A stretch of DNA of 64,000 nucleotides from Pelargonium tetragonum (GCA_036897445.1 JAYMTL010000039.1:62001-126000), one strand, 5' to 3'. Numbered from the stretch's first letter, positions 48,601-62,039 are shown. Numbers and translations are program-made. Notes: generated by a model from the letters alone, not told the origin.

Positions 48601-51570
48601 CACTAGTTAAATCTAATTTATTGTCTGTCAATAGTAGATATAGATTTATTTACCAAAAATCTCTTTTGTGACCTCTTTGGATAAGCAAGCGACTTTGTCT
48701 TTATTCTCTTATTGGAAATTACTCAACGAATTTCTATTTATCCTAAGTTTTAACATACTTTTTTAAAGGGAAGCTTGGGTTGATAAAGGAAGGGTTTTCC
48801 TATAGAAATAGAAAAAAGGTATTAGGAAGCACATAAGAGTACCCTGGGATTTGTATAATGCGTGTGCGTCGGTCAGGTAATCCAGTCGTCTTTTTGAAGT
48901 AAGGATGCTTTTTCATTTAATTTGTTTATTAACTACTCTTGATTTAGATAGTATAAATTCTTTTAGTAATTCTTGGAGCGCTTTTTCAGGAGTGCTTCTC
49001 CTAATTTGCGGATGAACTAAATACAAGAAAAGGGTACGCTATATATATTAGCTGTTCTGTGACTTTACTATCTTTCTCCAAGTCTAAGCTTCTCCTTAAG
49101 CAAAAGTGGCTAGCAAACAGGGTACCCCCTTCCTAGATTAGTACAATATCTTGCAATTTTGTTGTATATATTTTTAAGAGCACTAAATTAAGAGGCAGCA
49201 ACCCCTTATAGAACTCATCTGATAACGAGAACTCTTTAGAGTTTTAGGCTCAAAAATCCAGCACTATAAATTTATTGAAAAGTAGGGTTTTGAGTAAAGA
49301 AAGACACTCCGAGTCAAATTAGATTTGTAACTCTGGGTTGTTAGTAGAAATCCTAAATGATAGCTTGTTGTAAAAGGATTCTGCTCTAAAATGAGGGACT
49401 AACTCTTTGTCGCAACACTAAAAGAAAACTAGACTTTAGCTCAGATTTCAATTTATAGGACAGTAAAATTAAGACCCACCTAAAACTTTTTTGAATTACT
49501 TTGGATTTTGGCATTACCATACGACACATCTACTTCGAAATTGCCGATTTATGTTTACCTTCGGACACACGTACAAGAGTCTCGATAGAGAAGCCGTTGC
49601 AAAACCTGTTTGTTACTAAATCGATTAAGAAATCTCATAAAACAAAAAGAGTTATTTTAACCACAGGATAGGGCAACCCTACTCGTAAAATTCAATTCTC
49701 TAAGCCCCGAACTCTCTTTTTTATCGGTCTAATTATCTCGACGAGGACTCCTGCTATTTATTATAGGGCCGAGCTTCTCTTTTCCAAAGCCTACGGCATG
49801 CTGCAATATATCCATGCAGGAATTTGTCTTTTAAAAACTTTTATGTACTTGATTCGCTTTCACTACCAGAAATTGAGACTCGCTTTTTTCTATCTTAGTT
49901 AGTATATTATGCTTTTCAAGCCAAGGGTCTGCAACAGCAAGTAAAAACTACAAATCATTCTTATAGCTAAAGTTCCCTCCCTCCAACTAAAATTCCCGTT
50001 GTTTTTTGAAAAAACGCTCTATTTATAAGGCTATCCTGAATCCAATTATTATGTTATAACTTAGTTTATAAGTGTTTTTCTTTATGGAGCTGCTTGCTTT
50101 TTCCAAGAATTTTTGTTTTCTACAGCATCTTTTTCAAGTTTATAGAATTCCTTATTTATTCTTATCCCATCTCTCTTGTACTTAACTTATATAGGTATAA
50201 GAGAGACCAAGTCCTACCAGAACCTATCAGTGAATTTTTTGAGGAATTGCTAAGTTGGAAAAAAAAGTAGAACAATGAGTATAAAAACTATAGTATTTTC
50301 TTTTGATGAATGCAGGAATCAGATAGAGTCCTTGTTGTTGTAAGAAAAAAAGGGGGCTTAGCTTCTTTTTCTTAGTCCTATATTGTGCCACCACTGCTAA
50401 AGAGTTAAGGAAAGTAGATAGAAAACTCCATTACAAAAGTTCTTATTTTATAAATTATAAATGAACCTTATTCATATTTTCAAGTAAAAGAAAACCTTGT
50501 AAAAGGGACTAGTAAAGAAGTGGGGAGACTTAGGAGAAGGTGCAAGAACTTTGATGAGGAGTCAAAGTATTTTAAAAGAAACTTCCTTATGAAAAGCTAC
50601 AGAAGCCTCTACTTAACTTTTTGTATCTCCTTCTTAATCCGAGTAATAGCTATTTTATATTTACTAAAAAAACTCCTTTCGAGTTGTAAAGCACACTCAA
50701 TTTTGTTCTGCAAAACAAATTTTATCATAGAGATGCTGAGTACGGAACTGGGCTAGGAAAATAGGGAAGAAAGGATTCAAAGTAGCAGGTTTTCGATTTT
50801 GGACCAATGCTCTTGGATTATAGAGTCCTAGTATTTTTAAAGTGTATTAACCTGGATAGTTAAGGGTTATTTCCGGGAGGTCTCCTGCATTTAGCGTAAC
50901 AATTGGAATAAAAAGTCAAAAAGAACCCCTATAAGAGACTAATTTAATCAGTAATCTCCTTGAGTCCTAGTTATTATACCCTCTTTCACTTTTACTATTT
51001 TACTATAGGAATTTTAATATAAGAATTCTTTACATTTGCGATACTCTTTAAGGGTTCTCCTACTTTTGGGTCTGAGTCCTCGTGATAAATATAGATACAA
51101 CCTTAGGGTATCTAAATCCTTTGTGGATAATTATTCTTTATTTCTCTGAATTTAGTTCAGGCAATGCTGGATAGGTGCGTAAGGTTTAGCAGATCCCTTT
51201 ACCCAGTTTATATACTGTATTAAAATAAAGGAAGCTTTCGACTAACATTTAAGGGCCGGACAATTAAAAGTTCAGCCCTTCGAGAAATTTGCTTGAAAAC
51301 TCCTTATACAAAAAATTTTGTAACTTTATTTAGGGTGAGCTTTTAAGAAAGGTTTAATGGGTCCCTTACTCGAAAAATCCAAGCTTAACTTTAACAGGGC
51401 ATTCAACGCTGCAGATAATGGAAAACTAAAGGCTTTCTCTTTTTTCTATAAATCTTAGTATTGAAGCCGCCCCCTACTCTTCAAAATAATTCAAATGGAA
51501 ACCTCGGCTCTTTCTTCTAGTTTGACTATGCTACAGAGAAAGACTTTTTAGCAAGACTCTGGCTAGAACT
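45601..51570. other. Gene-free stretch
   Basis: No gene is recognised. The frames at 45839-46108, 48339-48671 and 50520-50756 have no diagnostic motif; the second is hydrophobic (TGFLLFGLIYLSAALFSIPI). A T-loop-like GGTTCGAAT (minus) lies near 48297-48305. A minus-strand GGATTTAGATACCCT near 51104-51118 recalls an SSU rRNA word. Confidence 0.4.
48293..48345 (-). other. T-arm-like scrap with adjacent hairpin
   Basis: On the minus strand TTTCTC-GTCAA-GAGAAA forms a six-pair hairpin, followed by GTATAGGTTCGAATG. The hairpin sits where an anticodon arm would be, but its loop is five bases and the 3' T-stem is absent. Confidence 0.25.
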
Positions 51571-51571
51571 C

Positions 51572-51603
51572 AAAAACCCCATATTTTAAACATAGGGGTT
51601 TTT
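51572..51603. repeat. Strong hairpin
   Basis: AAAAACCCCAT pairs with AT-A-GGGGTTTTT around a loop of about nine bases, with one bulged A. A terminator or processing role is possible but unproven, since no gene lies nearby. Confidence 0.55.
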
Positions 51604-53259
51604 AGTGCTTAGAGATTCGAAGCTTCCGCATCCATATCCATAAAAACCTTGCTTTTGCTATTATAAAGGGAATTGACTACCTTGTAAACTTGTCTAATGG
51701 GTGTCCTTTTCCTTGAGAAGGTGCTAGAAGTAGGAAGGCTTTAAAGCTACTGTAAATTAACAAGCATTCATAAGTCAGCCAAGAATAGGAAGTTTTGTGT
51801 CTTTTAATTGTAAATTATTCTCTAAGTTATTTTTGAATTTGTAAACTCTTAATCTAGTACTTACTCTATGAGTCTTAAATCAAGGTTTAAACTATATATA
51901 TTTTAGGTACTCAGATAACCCAACTCCTTTGAGTATTAGTAAACGGGACTCGCCCCAAAAAAATTTGTAAAAGCCATGAGGGTATAGGGATTTTGAAGCT
52001 TTAAGTAATACCAGCTACCATATAATAAATAGTAAAAGGGGATAACTCCTAAAAAAAATGAACTCGGCTAATGTCAACCCTTTTCTGTAAACTTAGATCT
52101 AAAAAAGAAAGGGGAAACTTTCCTATATTACTTATATTGTTATATTGTATAGAATATTAAAAAAATTTTTGGGACAAAGACCTTAGATGATATCTTGCGC
52201 GAAACAAAACTTTAATAACTCCTTGTGCATTTACTATTACTAATTATAAGACAACCCGAGGCCTTCTTGAGAACAAATTCCCTATTCTTTCATAGGGAAA
52301 ATGACCCTATTCGAGCCCCTTTCTACACACAAGGATCCGCAGGGTTGGAGTAATTCTTAGTAAGGTAACCCCTTATTTCTTACTTTGCCGAATTTAGGTG
52401 TCGGGTTAATTTAAGACTTGAATAAAGAAGGAGCCCCCACTGAAAGAACACTCTATTTTTTTGTGGGCAAACTTTTTAAATTACTAATAGAGACTCAAAA
52501 ATGCTGCTAGGATAAGCTTTCGTTAAGGATTCGAAGCAGATTTCACTCAGATAATTTAGGTAAGAGGTTTTTATTCACTGCATTTATTTTATATAGATTA
52601 TATAGAAGCTTGTACAAATCTTAAACCAGCAACGAAGTGTGTAATTACTAGTATTTTAGATATACTGACTTGCACACTATAGCCACTGCATAATCCCTGT
52701 TTCTTAAAACCTACTTCTTCTTAACTTGTTTGTCTTTTTATAGCTATATTTATGGGCGGCTAGTTAAATAGAGACAGAACAGAGTAGAAAAAAGACTAAG
52801 AAAAAGGAAATTTAGAACAATCCCAAAGTGGACTACCCTGAATAGCTTTTATCAAGAGTTTAGGTACTTAGCAAGGTGGTTTTCAAGTCTTTTTTACATT
52901 TTCTTTCCTATGTTTAAATTACCCTTCGTAACTTTGAACCCTTGGTTTTAATTCCTTATATTTGTACTTGACTCTATCCTGATACTAAAACAAGCATGAG
53001 AGGCTTCCCTTTGGAAAAACCTTTGCCTTTAACTAAAATACAGATTAGAAAAACACAGCTACAGGTCATTTTCTAGGGAGTTTTATATTAACACTTAATA
53101 CTTAATAGAGATACCAGAAAAGTGACTCTTTGAGAAAAGGTAAATTCCTCTTGTTCCCTGCTTTTTATCGTTAGGGAGTGTGGAGCCTTATAGTGCATAG
53201 AAATGTTATTATTACCCACCGGAACGTAGAGAGGGAGGTTTCTAATTCTAGTTAGTACA
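51604..53259. other. Gene-free stretch
   Basis: Nothing is recognised beyond GC clusters. Confidence 0.45.
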
Positions 53260-53660
53260 TTATCACATTGTAATACCCAACTGACTTAGCTGCTCTTTCT
53301 TATTTATATTACTTGTTTGTTGGCTTACTTGCCTTGACTTCTTTCTTTATGAGCTATTGACTTTGACTTGTAATTCTTGCTTTCATACTCAAATAGAAAC
53401 CTTGTACCCCCGGAATTCTGTATCTTAGGTATGGGCTTGACTTTGTTACGAGCTAGACTCTTCTTAGTATTCCCTTGCTGCTAGTGTACTGTAGCCCTAT
53501 TATTGTAGCTTGTATTCCTTTTCTTCTATCTAGGTAAGTCTAATTAGTTACAATAGTATTATAGAAAGAAAGTCTTAGCTTTATTAGTTAGTTATGTATA
53601 TAGATAGTAATAGGTTTATAATAGTAGAGTTTAGGGGTTGCTCTTTAATTGCATTACCTC
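53260..53660 (-). repeat. Inverted repeat-family block ending in core variant
   Basis: Pyrimidine-rich on the plus strand, with CTTTCTTTATGAGC and TTCTGTATCTTAGG, and ending in the inverted core variant at 53645-53659. It has the same layout as 40600-40920. Confidence 0.45.
53645..53659 (-). repeat. Core repeat variant, inverted
   Basis: The plus strand reads TTAATTGCATTACCT; the minus strand reads AGGTAATGCAATTAA. It is one base different from the plus-strand core. Confidence 0.75.
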
Positions 53661-56600
53661 TTGCCTTAAGGGGCTTTTCGCCAGAGAGGGTGGAAACTTA
53701 ATAAGATTGAGATAGTGTCCTTGTTTTAGGAGAAGCTATAATCCTTAGAGAGGACTTTAGGAATTAGGGAAGGAGAATCCGTACTATGCTTATGTATCCT
53801 AGCTACCTTAACCTTTGTTTCTTATTAGTAGTTTTAAGAAACTGAGTGTCACCGGTGAGTCATTTTATAACTAAAACTAGCAGAGATTTACTTAAGTTTT
53901 TAAAAAGGATAGATCTACGGATTTCTTAGTCTTACTTATAAGTACTGTGGAGAGTTCCTTGTCTTTTACTAGTAGCTACGTTCAATTTGTACTGGGTCTT
54001 GTGGAACACGTTTAGGAATCCTTGGAATAAATACAATGCCGGTGAAAGTATAGAATAGAGGCTTTATTCTTGTTTTGCTTACTTAATTCTGTTTCGTCAA
54101 AGCCTTTCAGGAGTTTTCCTGTGACGATATCCTTATTAAAAGCCGGGCTTTAAATATAAAAAGTCCAGAATTCCTTATAGGATATTGTGATGTATTAACT
54201 AAAGGAGACCCTTGTGATTTCAAAGCCGATATACTTAACGAATTCCTTGGTCTTGGTGAGAGTCCACTACACGGATAATTTTATCTTGTATCGGGATCTT
54301 GGCAACTTCTTTTTTAAGAAATTAAGAATTATGAGAAACTTACTACCGTAGATCTAAGAATAAGAGTCAATCTATTCAAAATCTTAGTATACGGCGAAAC
54401 CAATTTACCTGTAACTAAATTTCTTCCTAAGTTTCCCTGAGAGAACAAGAACTTTTAGGTATAAATAATAGAGAATGCTTTTGCACTTTCCTTCTAATTA
54501 GAAGCTTTTCCTTATTAAAGAAATTCTATATTATTATTATAGTTACTAAACCTTTAGGGGTATCCCCCCTTGAATTTACAGGTTCCCAACCTTTTTCTTT
54601 TTATGGAGAAAGGGTGACTGGCAGAGACGTTTACTGCACAAGCCCTTGAAAGTCGGGGATTAGAAAGCGAACTTAGTTTTACTAAATATTCTGCTCTTTT
54701 AAAGAGTACAAGCAAAGAAACTCTTTATCTAAGTGATTCAGATTCCCCCCTTTTTGTTATAAACCCGGTTATTTTATAAAGAATTTTTATTTACTAACTT
54801 CAAGGTAAACTAAAACCACCAAAAGACTTGTCTATAACTTTGTAATAGAGTCATCGGATTGGGGAAGTTCGTGAAAAGGGCAGTTGTCTAAACTAAAGTA
54901 ACATGAATTTAAAAGTCTCAATTTTATATGCTATTTAGCAAAAGGGCTTAGCTTATACTTTCTGGAAATTGTGAGTTCCTCGACAACAATATGGTTTTAT
55001 CTGGTTGATTTATACTTGTACGTATTGGTTGTTAAGTCTTTAAAAGGCAATCTCATGGCTAATCTCAGTCCTTTTTTTGCTGGACATTCTTATTACTGTT
55101 AGTATACTTTGGTATCAATATGTAATTTGAGTTTTTTATTTTTAACCAGTATAAGCGACAATCTTTCTGGGGTGTGCCGTGCTAGTAAGGACTAAACAGA
55201 GCGTCTCTTGCTTAGTATAAATCTTTTATTCTGGCAAGCTGAACTAAAGGAATACTACAAGTTTTCCATACAAGTTGCTAGTTTACAAGTTTCACTAACA
55301 AGAGCAGGCCGGACCCTATTTACTTAAGAGCTCCTAACTATGCTACAATTCCCTAGTTTTTTAGTAAGGACTAACTGCGGCTTCAATTCAATTACGGTAT
55401 CAATATTAACACCTGTCGTGTTAAGAACTTCTAGAGGTAAGTTGACAAGAGTTCAAATCTAACTACCTGTTTCTAATATACTCGTAAGAAGTTTCTAACT
55501 CGCTTTAAAAACCTACTATTAAAAAGCATATACGGGTAAGATTTCTATGGAGTGGTTGCTTAATTATTTTCATTATTAAGTCTTATCCTGTTTATAGCCC
55601 GCAAACCTTATGGTTAGTGCCTCTCTTCTTACGAATCTTTTAGATTTCAAAGCACCTTAGTAGATCTATGACGGAATATTTCTTTAATCAAGAGTTACTG
55701 CCCCCTAAATTGACTTTTTAGTTACTAATCGGTCGAAAAAGGATTAGGCCTAGCGGCATTTAGCACAAAAGCAAGTATATTGACCAAGCCCTAGGATCTT
55801 TCAGTCTCCTTTAGGACTTAGTAAGAATTTTAGATTCTATACTACTAAGCTTCTATCCTTAATACTAAGAAAGGCTTAATCATTGCTAGAAGGGGGTAGC
55901 CCCAAATCAAGGTTCTACTTTTTTTAGTGAGCATCCTGTTCAAGAATTTACTACTTTCAGAACAATGAGAACAGGGAGAGAGGAGAAATTTCAGTAAAGC
56001 TACAGACCTATGCCAATATTTTTGCTGTATTTACTCTATTTACGGGATATAAAAATCAATACATTGAATCCACTAGAGCTGCTAGGGATCCCTACAACTT
56101 GAATATCTTCTTAGTACTTTTCTATAAACTAATATTCTATTTATTTTATTCATGGGTATCAAAAAGTGGGACTTTTATTGGCAGATAATTTATCTAAAAT
56201 TCCTTTGAGCGAACTGGTTTACAGCAGTCCGGGAGTAATAAAAGGCCAAGGAAAAGTTTATTGCTCTTGAAAAGAAATACCCTTAATAAAGTGGAGATGT
56301 ATCAATACCTATAAGGAACCGCTGTAACTCAGTGTGTCTATAGCTTTTTTATAAATAGCCTGAGTCAGGGCTCTATCCTAAGTCCTAAGTTTTGTGGCAC
56401 TTCGAAGCAAGGCAATACCCTTTAGTTTTATCAAAAATCAATTTACATTTCTGGTTCTTTTTTAATATAGTCAGTTCTTTTGCCTCGTTGCTAAGTTTGC
56501 TTTTATTTGGCTTTTCCATAATTTAGAAGTATTATCAAGCTTGTGACCTTTTGGCACGCAGATAGCAAAATACTAGGGCCTAGAGAGACTTTTTCTGGGA

Positions 56601-59600
56601 AGTATGTGTTCTCCAGGGATTTCTTAAGGACATATTAACAACACGGGTATTTCGAAGGTATCCACTTGATTGGGCTCTGAAAAAGCTTTGTTCTAAGATA
56701 AAAATTCCTGTCTGCACCTCGCAATAGAGACTTGGCAACTTTAATAGGAAATTCTTTATTTACTTTTAATTGCCCGTTATGAAGTGTGGGACACCCCGTA
56801 CCTCAAAATTCAAAATTAAGGGGACTTTATTAAAAATATAGGATATCACAGCACGTGTCGTAATGAAACAAGCTTAAATTTCTAACTCTCTTTTGTTTGA
56901 AGTTAGGTTTCTCAGAATGAAGGAAGCTTTTATAGATGACAGGGTTTTTTCTTTAAGAGTTTTCCAAGCTAAAAGCTAATAGGAGAGGGTTCGGATTACG
57001 CTATATGAGAAAAGAAAGAATTAACCTGTCTAAATTTCTTTAATTTAAGATTGCTCTTCATTTTATATTACAGACTACCCGACAACTCGAGGAATTCACA
57101 TAGGAAAAACTAAACACCTCTAAATTAAAGATTTTGTATTAGACCTTGTCGAATTCCCCGAAATCTAAGCAGATTTTTTGTAGATAACCTCCCGAAAAGT
57201 TTTCTAATGTTTCTAGTCAGTACTATCTCCGGATCCCCTTATAACTAGTCAAATTTGCTTGTAGTTTGCTAAGCGATCAAGCTAGCATTTTTGTTTTATG
57301 ACAGATATGCCCCTAAGTCTTGTACTTTTGACTTTCCCGGAGCAAAAGGGTACTCAAGTCCAGTCTAGGTCAATAATAGGGGCCCTTGCTAAACTCTAAA
57401 CTGAGTCTTGTTTGCTAATAAAAAAGGTAAGAGAATACAACTTAATAATTAGTCTTTAGGAAACGTGAATAAGAAAAGGAAACCCTACAAGGACTTCCTC
57501 CATTTTTGTTCTACTTCACCAATAGGCTAAGGAATTGATATATCTCAAACTTAATTGGAAGTTTTGACTTTGTTAATACGCAAGATCTCACTTTTAGATT
57601 TTCAAGGAAGGAGGCTCTTGGCCCTCTTAAAGTACTCACCACATAAAAGGCCCGAAAGTCTTATAGCATACTTTTATAAATATAAAAATTCAAAATGGAA
57701 AATCTTACTAGCTCCATTTGATAGAGCAAGAGGAGAGCCTCTTCAAGCAGCTTTTTTAGATACCTTTTTACCCAAATGAAGTTATTTCCCCAAACTACAG
57801 TATAATAAAATGACTAACCAATATTCACGAAAATCTTGTTATTTACTTGAGCGAACCTTATTAACACAAATTCTACCGAGGTATTTTCTATATAATAAAA
57901 GTGCTGCTTTCCTTTCGTCTCCTTAGCTATTTTAGAAGCTACTATACTAACTATATATATAAGCAATTAAACTAGACTTATTACAATAGGACTTTGCTGC
58001 CAAGTTTGAGTTGAAATATCTTCCTAACCAACCCCTTTGCTGTTAGGGAATGATGATAGGCTTTTACTTTCTTATATTATTCGGTTTTTATTTGTATAAG
58101 GTAACAAGGATGTATGGAAAATGAATATAAATAGAATCTAGATGTAGACTCCTACAAAGCTTTGTAGTAAAATGTACCATTAATGTTTAGTCTTGATCCC
58201 TAGTAGAATACCTCATTTAATATAGGAAACAAAAAATTTAGGGTAAAAGTGTTTGTTGTCTAGTCAGCTTCACGAAGAATTAAAAGTAGGTGGTATGAGC
58301 AATTACATGTCACTAGGAGGGGTAACCCTTAAAAAAGGGAATTCTAGGCAGAAAAAGATTTAGGAGAGATTTATATGTACCCTGGTGTTTCTTTCTCAGG
58401 GGTCCTATAAAGGAAGTACTTTCTATTTCAATTCAATCCAGGTTTCTTCTTTGCTGCTTTTGAACTATATTGATATTAAAAAAGATAGAGGATTTTGTTC
58501 GAATCTAAAAGCTAATACGAGAGTCCTAAATATAGAAAAGAAGAGAAAGACCCACTTAGCTTAACTAACCTATAGATGCTAAGTTTACTTTTTGAAGAAA
58601 AGAATTTCACAAAGGAAGAGCTTAGATAAGGAGAACCCCGCGTCATACTTTTTTTAAATTGTGTTAGTTCGTAAAGGAGTTTCTTTTATAACATTTTTAT
58701 TAAGATTTTGAATTTTTAAGGATTCAAAATGGAAGAGGTAAAAGAGTAAGGCTGTTCCCTTCATTCTTACAACTCCTTTAAGTGCGTCCCGCAGTAATCA
58801 CGGGGGCTAATAAAACTTTGTACAACAAATTTTTTTGAATGATAAAAGAGGTTTCACTGGGCTATAATTGCAGTAATGATAAATAATTATAAAGATTTTC
58901 ATAGAAAGCCTTTTGGCGGACTAAGTCTTATTAAAAGTTAAGCAGCCCATGATAAAATGAAGTTCTTGGAAGGAATTCCTAGGGGTGGGTGAATTGAATC
59001 AGACAAAACCTTTGTTTAACACAAAACGAAGTGCGAATTTATTAAGCCGGATACTTTAAAGTGAAAGATACAAAAAAAAATGATATTGATATGACGATAT
59101 CTATTACTCTATAATTTAGTAAAAACCGGGTATTTAAGACAAAGTTTTTTTCTAAAAAGAAAAAGCTAGCTAAATATGAAAACCTCCTGCTAGAATTCCG
59201 AACCGCTTTTATTAGGTACTTAGACTTAGTTAAGCCGAGTTTTTTATACCGTAAATCAAGCAAAGTGAATTCCCTTTAGAATCTACCACCAGTTCTAAAG
59301 TTCTAACCGAAGTCTGCCTTATTTATAGAGAATTACTGCCGAGCTAAAAAAATGCTTTTGTTTTTGACTAAGAGACAGTATAATCCCTATAAATAGACCC
59401 CTCTTCTTATAGGTTCTAGATTTGTTTTAGGAATAAGTTAACGAATGCGTGCTATCCTCAAGTCTGTGTACAAGATAAAAGGGGGATTCCTCTATATGAG
59501 AACTTACTTATAGTTCTAATAAGAATCTAAAAAGGAATACCCTTCAGTTTTTTTAGTTTTTATACTATCTAAGAAGTAATCTCAAAAAAGAGATCCATAA

Positions 59601-59673
59601 AGGGAGTTTTTCCTCTTAGAGGGGGCCTTTAAAAAATTACAGTAATAAATAATCTGGATTCTTCTTTCCGTTT
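53661..59673. other. Gene-free stretch
   Basis: No gene is recognised. The word TATCTAAGTGATT lies at 54726-54738. A T-loop-like AGTTCAAATC lies at 55452-55461 (plus), with AACTTCTAGAGG about 30 bases before it, resembling an Arg UCU anticodon loop. The frames at 57555-57779 and 59042-59263 have no motif. Confidence 0.4.
54726..54738 (+). repeat. 13-bp dispersed word, copy 2
   Basis: TATCTAAGTGATT, followed by CAGATTCC. Confidence 0.6.
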
Positions 59674-59747
59674 AGACTATCCACGGGACTTGAACCCATG
59701 CGTTTTTACTTAGCAGAGCCATGTCCTAACCAATTTACTTATAGTCT
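59674..59747 (-). tRNA. tRNA-like element, 74 nt (Ser GCU-like), probably degenerate
   Basis: On the minus strand the ends AGACTAT and ATAGTCT pair perfectly over seven bases and span 74 nt. Inside, in the right order, are a D-loop word (TTGGTTAGGACATGG), an anticodon loop CTGCTAA that would read GCU (Ser), and a T-arm (ATGGG-TTCAAGT-CCCGT) pairing at all five positions with one G-T. Two extra bases (GG) separate the T-stem from the acceptor helix. The D-stem does not pair, and the anticodon stem pairs at two of five. The loops look conserved while two stems are broken. It is the best tRNA candidate in the window, but it would need editing or is a pseudogene. Confidence 0.45.
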
Positions 59748-60000
59748 TGGACCCCCTCCTTGCGAGCCCGCTCAAACTACTTACTAGATTTGAGCCTATA
59801 CCTGAGTTACTGAGAAATTAGAATCTTCTTTACTTTATACGCTTCTAGTAACCCCGGGAAAGGTGCCTTTTTAATATTCACTTAGTAGAAGAAAGTTATG
59901 AAAAAATCTCTCCTTTCTTGGAAGCTAGTAAAATACAAGGGAATTTAGATATCAATTAACCTCCCCGAAGCAAAAGAGACGCTAGGATTTTCTGTTCAAA

Positions 60001-60050
60001 CGTTTACTCCATCCGCCAAAACCCCTCGGTTCAAGTCCTCCCGCGGAATA
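60001..60050 (+). other. tRNA-like scrap
   Basis: CTCGGTTCAAGTCCTCC (60025-60041) resembles a T-arm with only two stem pairs. TTTACTCCATC upstream recalls a Gly UCC anticodon loop. No acceptor stem was found. Confidence 0.2.
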
Positions 60051-60201
60051 ACGCAACCAAAAACTTAGCTTTGTTTTTTTGAAGTTCTACTCCAAGGCAA
60101 GACTTTGCCAACTCCTACTACTTAAAGGGTTAGGAAGAAGTTTCCATGAAACCTGTACTTGAGTGAAAGTGAGGTGAAAAAGTCTTGTAAGAGGTAGCTT
60201 T

Positions 60202-60215
60202 CTCCTATATAGGAG
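60202..60215. repeat. Perfect 14-bp palindrome
   Basis: CTCCTATATAGGAG. It is of the same style as CCCCTATAGGGG at 63471-63482. Confidence 0.6.
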
Positions 60216-62000
60216 TTGGTGTTCCTATAAGCTATAAGAGAGAGATAGGTAAGATTTTAGGCATTATATAAAGCGTAATCGATAAAGGCATAAAATGCAA
60301 TTTATGTTCGGATTAATTCGTGAAGAAGAGGATCCAAAAGCTTTACTGCTGCTAAAGATTATTCTCAGGATAGGATAAATAATAATAAAAAGACTATTGA
60401 AAAAAAAAAGGTAACCGAAGGTTTGGGTTTCTTACCAGATAGATTGGGGCTATTCCTTATAATAAGGAGCAAATCTTTGTAGTTTAAGTAAGAAATTGTC
60501 CCTTGTTGTAGGGGTTCCCTATTAAAGTGTAAACTTATTCTTGTATAGCTTTTGCATTCTGGGAGTAGTCTTTTTCTTTGTCCGTTTTTACTCTAGTGGT
60601 AACAAGATTGAACTTTTTAGTATTTTATTTTCTTACTATAAATTTAGGGATGGAATATAGTTCTAATTTTAAGTGTCTGAAGAGTAATAAATACTAAAGT
60701 AAGTAATTCTTATATTGTTTACCCTGTGTTAAAGAACAAGAAGAAAGTTCATATTCTAAATAGGTAACTTTCCTCTCCTATACTTGCGAAAAAGCCAGAA
60801 CTTCACTTATTCAAAGTAGGGTAAAAAGCTTTCCATAAATGTTTTTTTCTTAAATTTCGACCCTATAAGAGGCTTCAGCTCTGCATACAAAGTTTTATTT
60901 ACTTAAATCAAGTATTTCCTGGTTTTAGCTTCGGAATTGACTTCCAATAATCTCCTACCAGTTAGATATTCTACTATTAATAAAAAGGGTCTTTACTTAG
61001 TACTACTCCCTATTTAAATTAAAGCATACCTTGGGCAGTCCTTACTTAAGGAGTTGGGCTAGTGTAGGGAATCCTTTGTCTAGTTAAGGGGGTAGTCCCT
61101 CAAATCTTGTTTAAGTAGGAATAATAGCAGAAGAACTAGGGTATACTCCCTACTGCAGAATAGTCCAAAGGACTTGATAGAGTCCTGTCATAAAAGGAAA
61201 ACCGGACAACCTTAAAGTTAAGCAGCGAATTGTCAACGTGGATTCCATATTATCCTCCTATCAGGGGATTTTATTCCGTGTGATCTAGACCCTAATTTTT
61301 CTTTACTTTATTTGTTGTAGCCAGAACGAGAACATCAGCCTCTCTTCCCAGTCGATTCGTATTCCTCGGATTTACCTGTATTAATAACTTCGGGAATTGA
61401 AAAACGAGAGGAATACTGAAGCAGATCTTCCTTAATAGCTACAAGAATATGAAAAAATTCTGTACTAAGGGTACTTTTGTGCTTCCCCAGTAAAAAGGCT
61501 CATAAAAGGGAATAAGTATGAATTAGAATAATGCCGAGCTCTAGAATGTCATTTATTGCCTGTTTACTTGCTTTAAGGTACGGGTGTTGGTGACATTTTA
61601 CCTCTTTTGCGTGCTATTTCATCTGTGTTTTTAATAATTCACACTTTCTGTATCCGAAAGAGTCCGACAAGGAAAGGGTTAATATTTGCCTTTAGAATTC
61701 TTTCCTAGCTTTGAACTTAAAAGCAGATGCTATACAAGTGTTTCTACGCAAGGTAGGAATTCCCTTTCTTCGGTTAACTTTCAACCGGAAACAGACTTCT
61801 TTAGTTTAGGGAAACTTGTTGAAGAAACAAAAAAAGAATTTTGAGGACTCCCCCTACTTCTATTAATCGTCCTTAAAAACGACCTTTAATTAATAACCAG
61901 GTAGGAAACAATAAACAAAGATTACACATTATTAAAGGAAAGACTTTATACATATAGAATATCTTATACTATCTATTAAGTTAAGATATAAGACTTATAC
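60216..62000. other. Gene-free stretch
   Basis: Nothing is recognised beyond GC clusters and AT-rich sequence. Confidence 0.45.
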
Positions 62001-62039
62001 GATTAATACAAGAATAAACTAGCTACAGGAATCCATAAT

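Noticed and set aside
49500-49640. C-rich patch with open frames on the plus strand
   Set aside because: No frame gives a recognisable protein motif.
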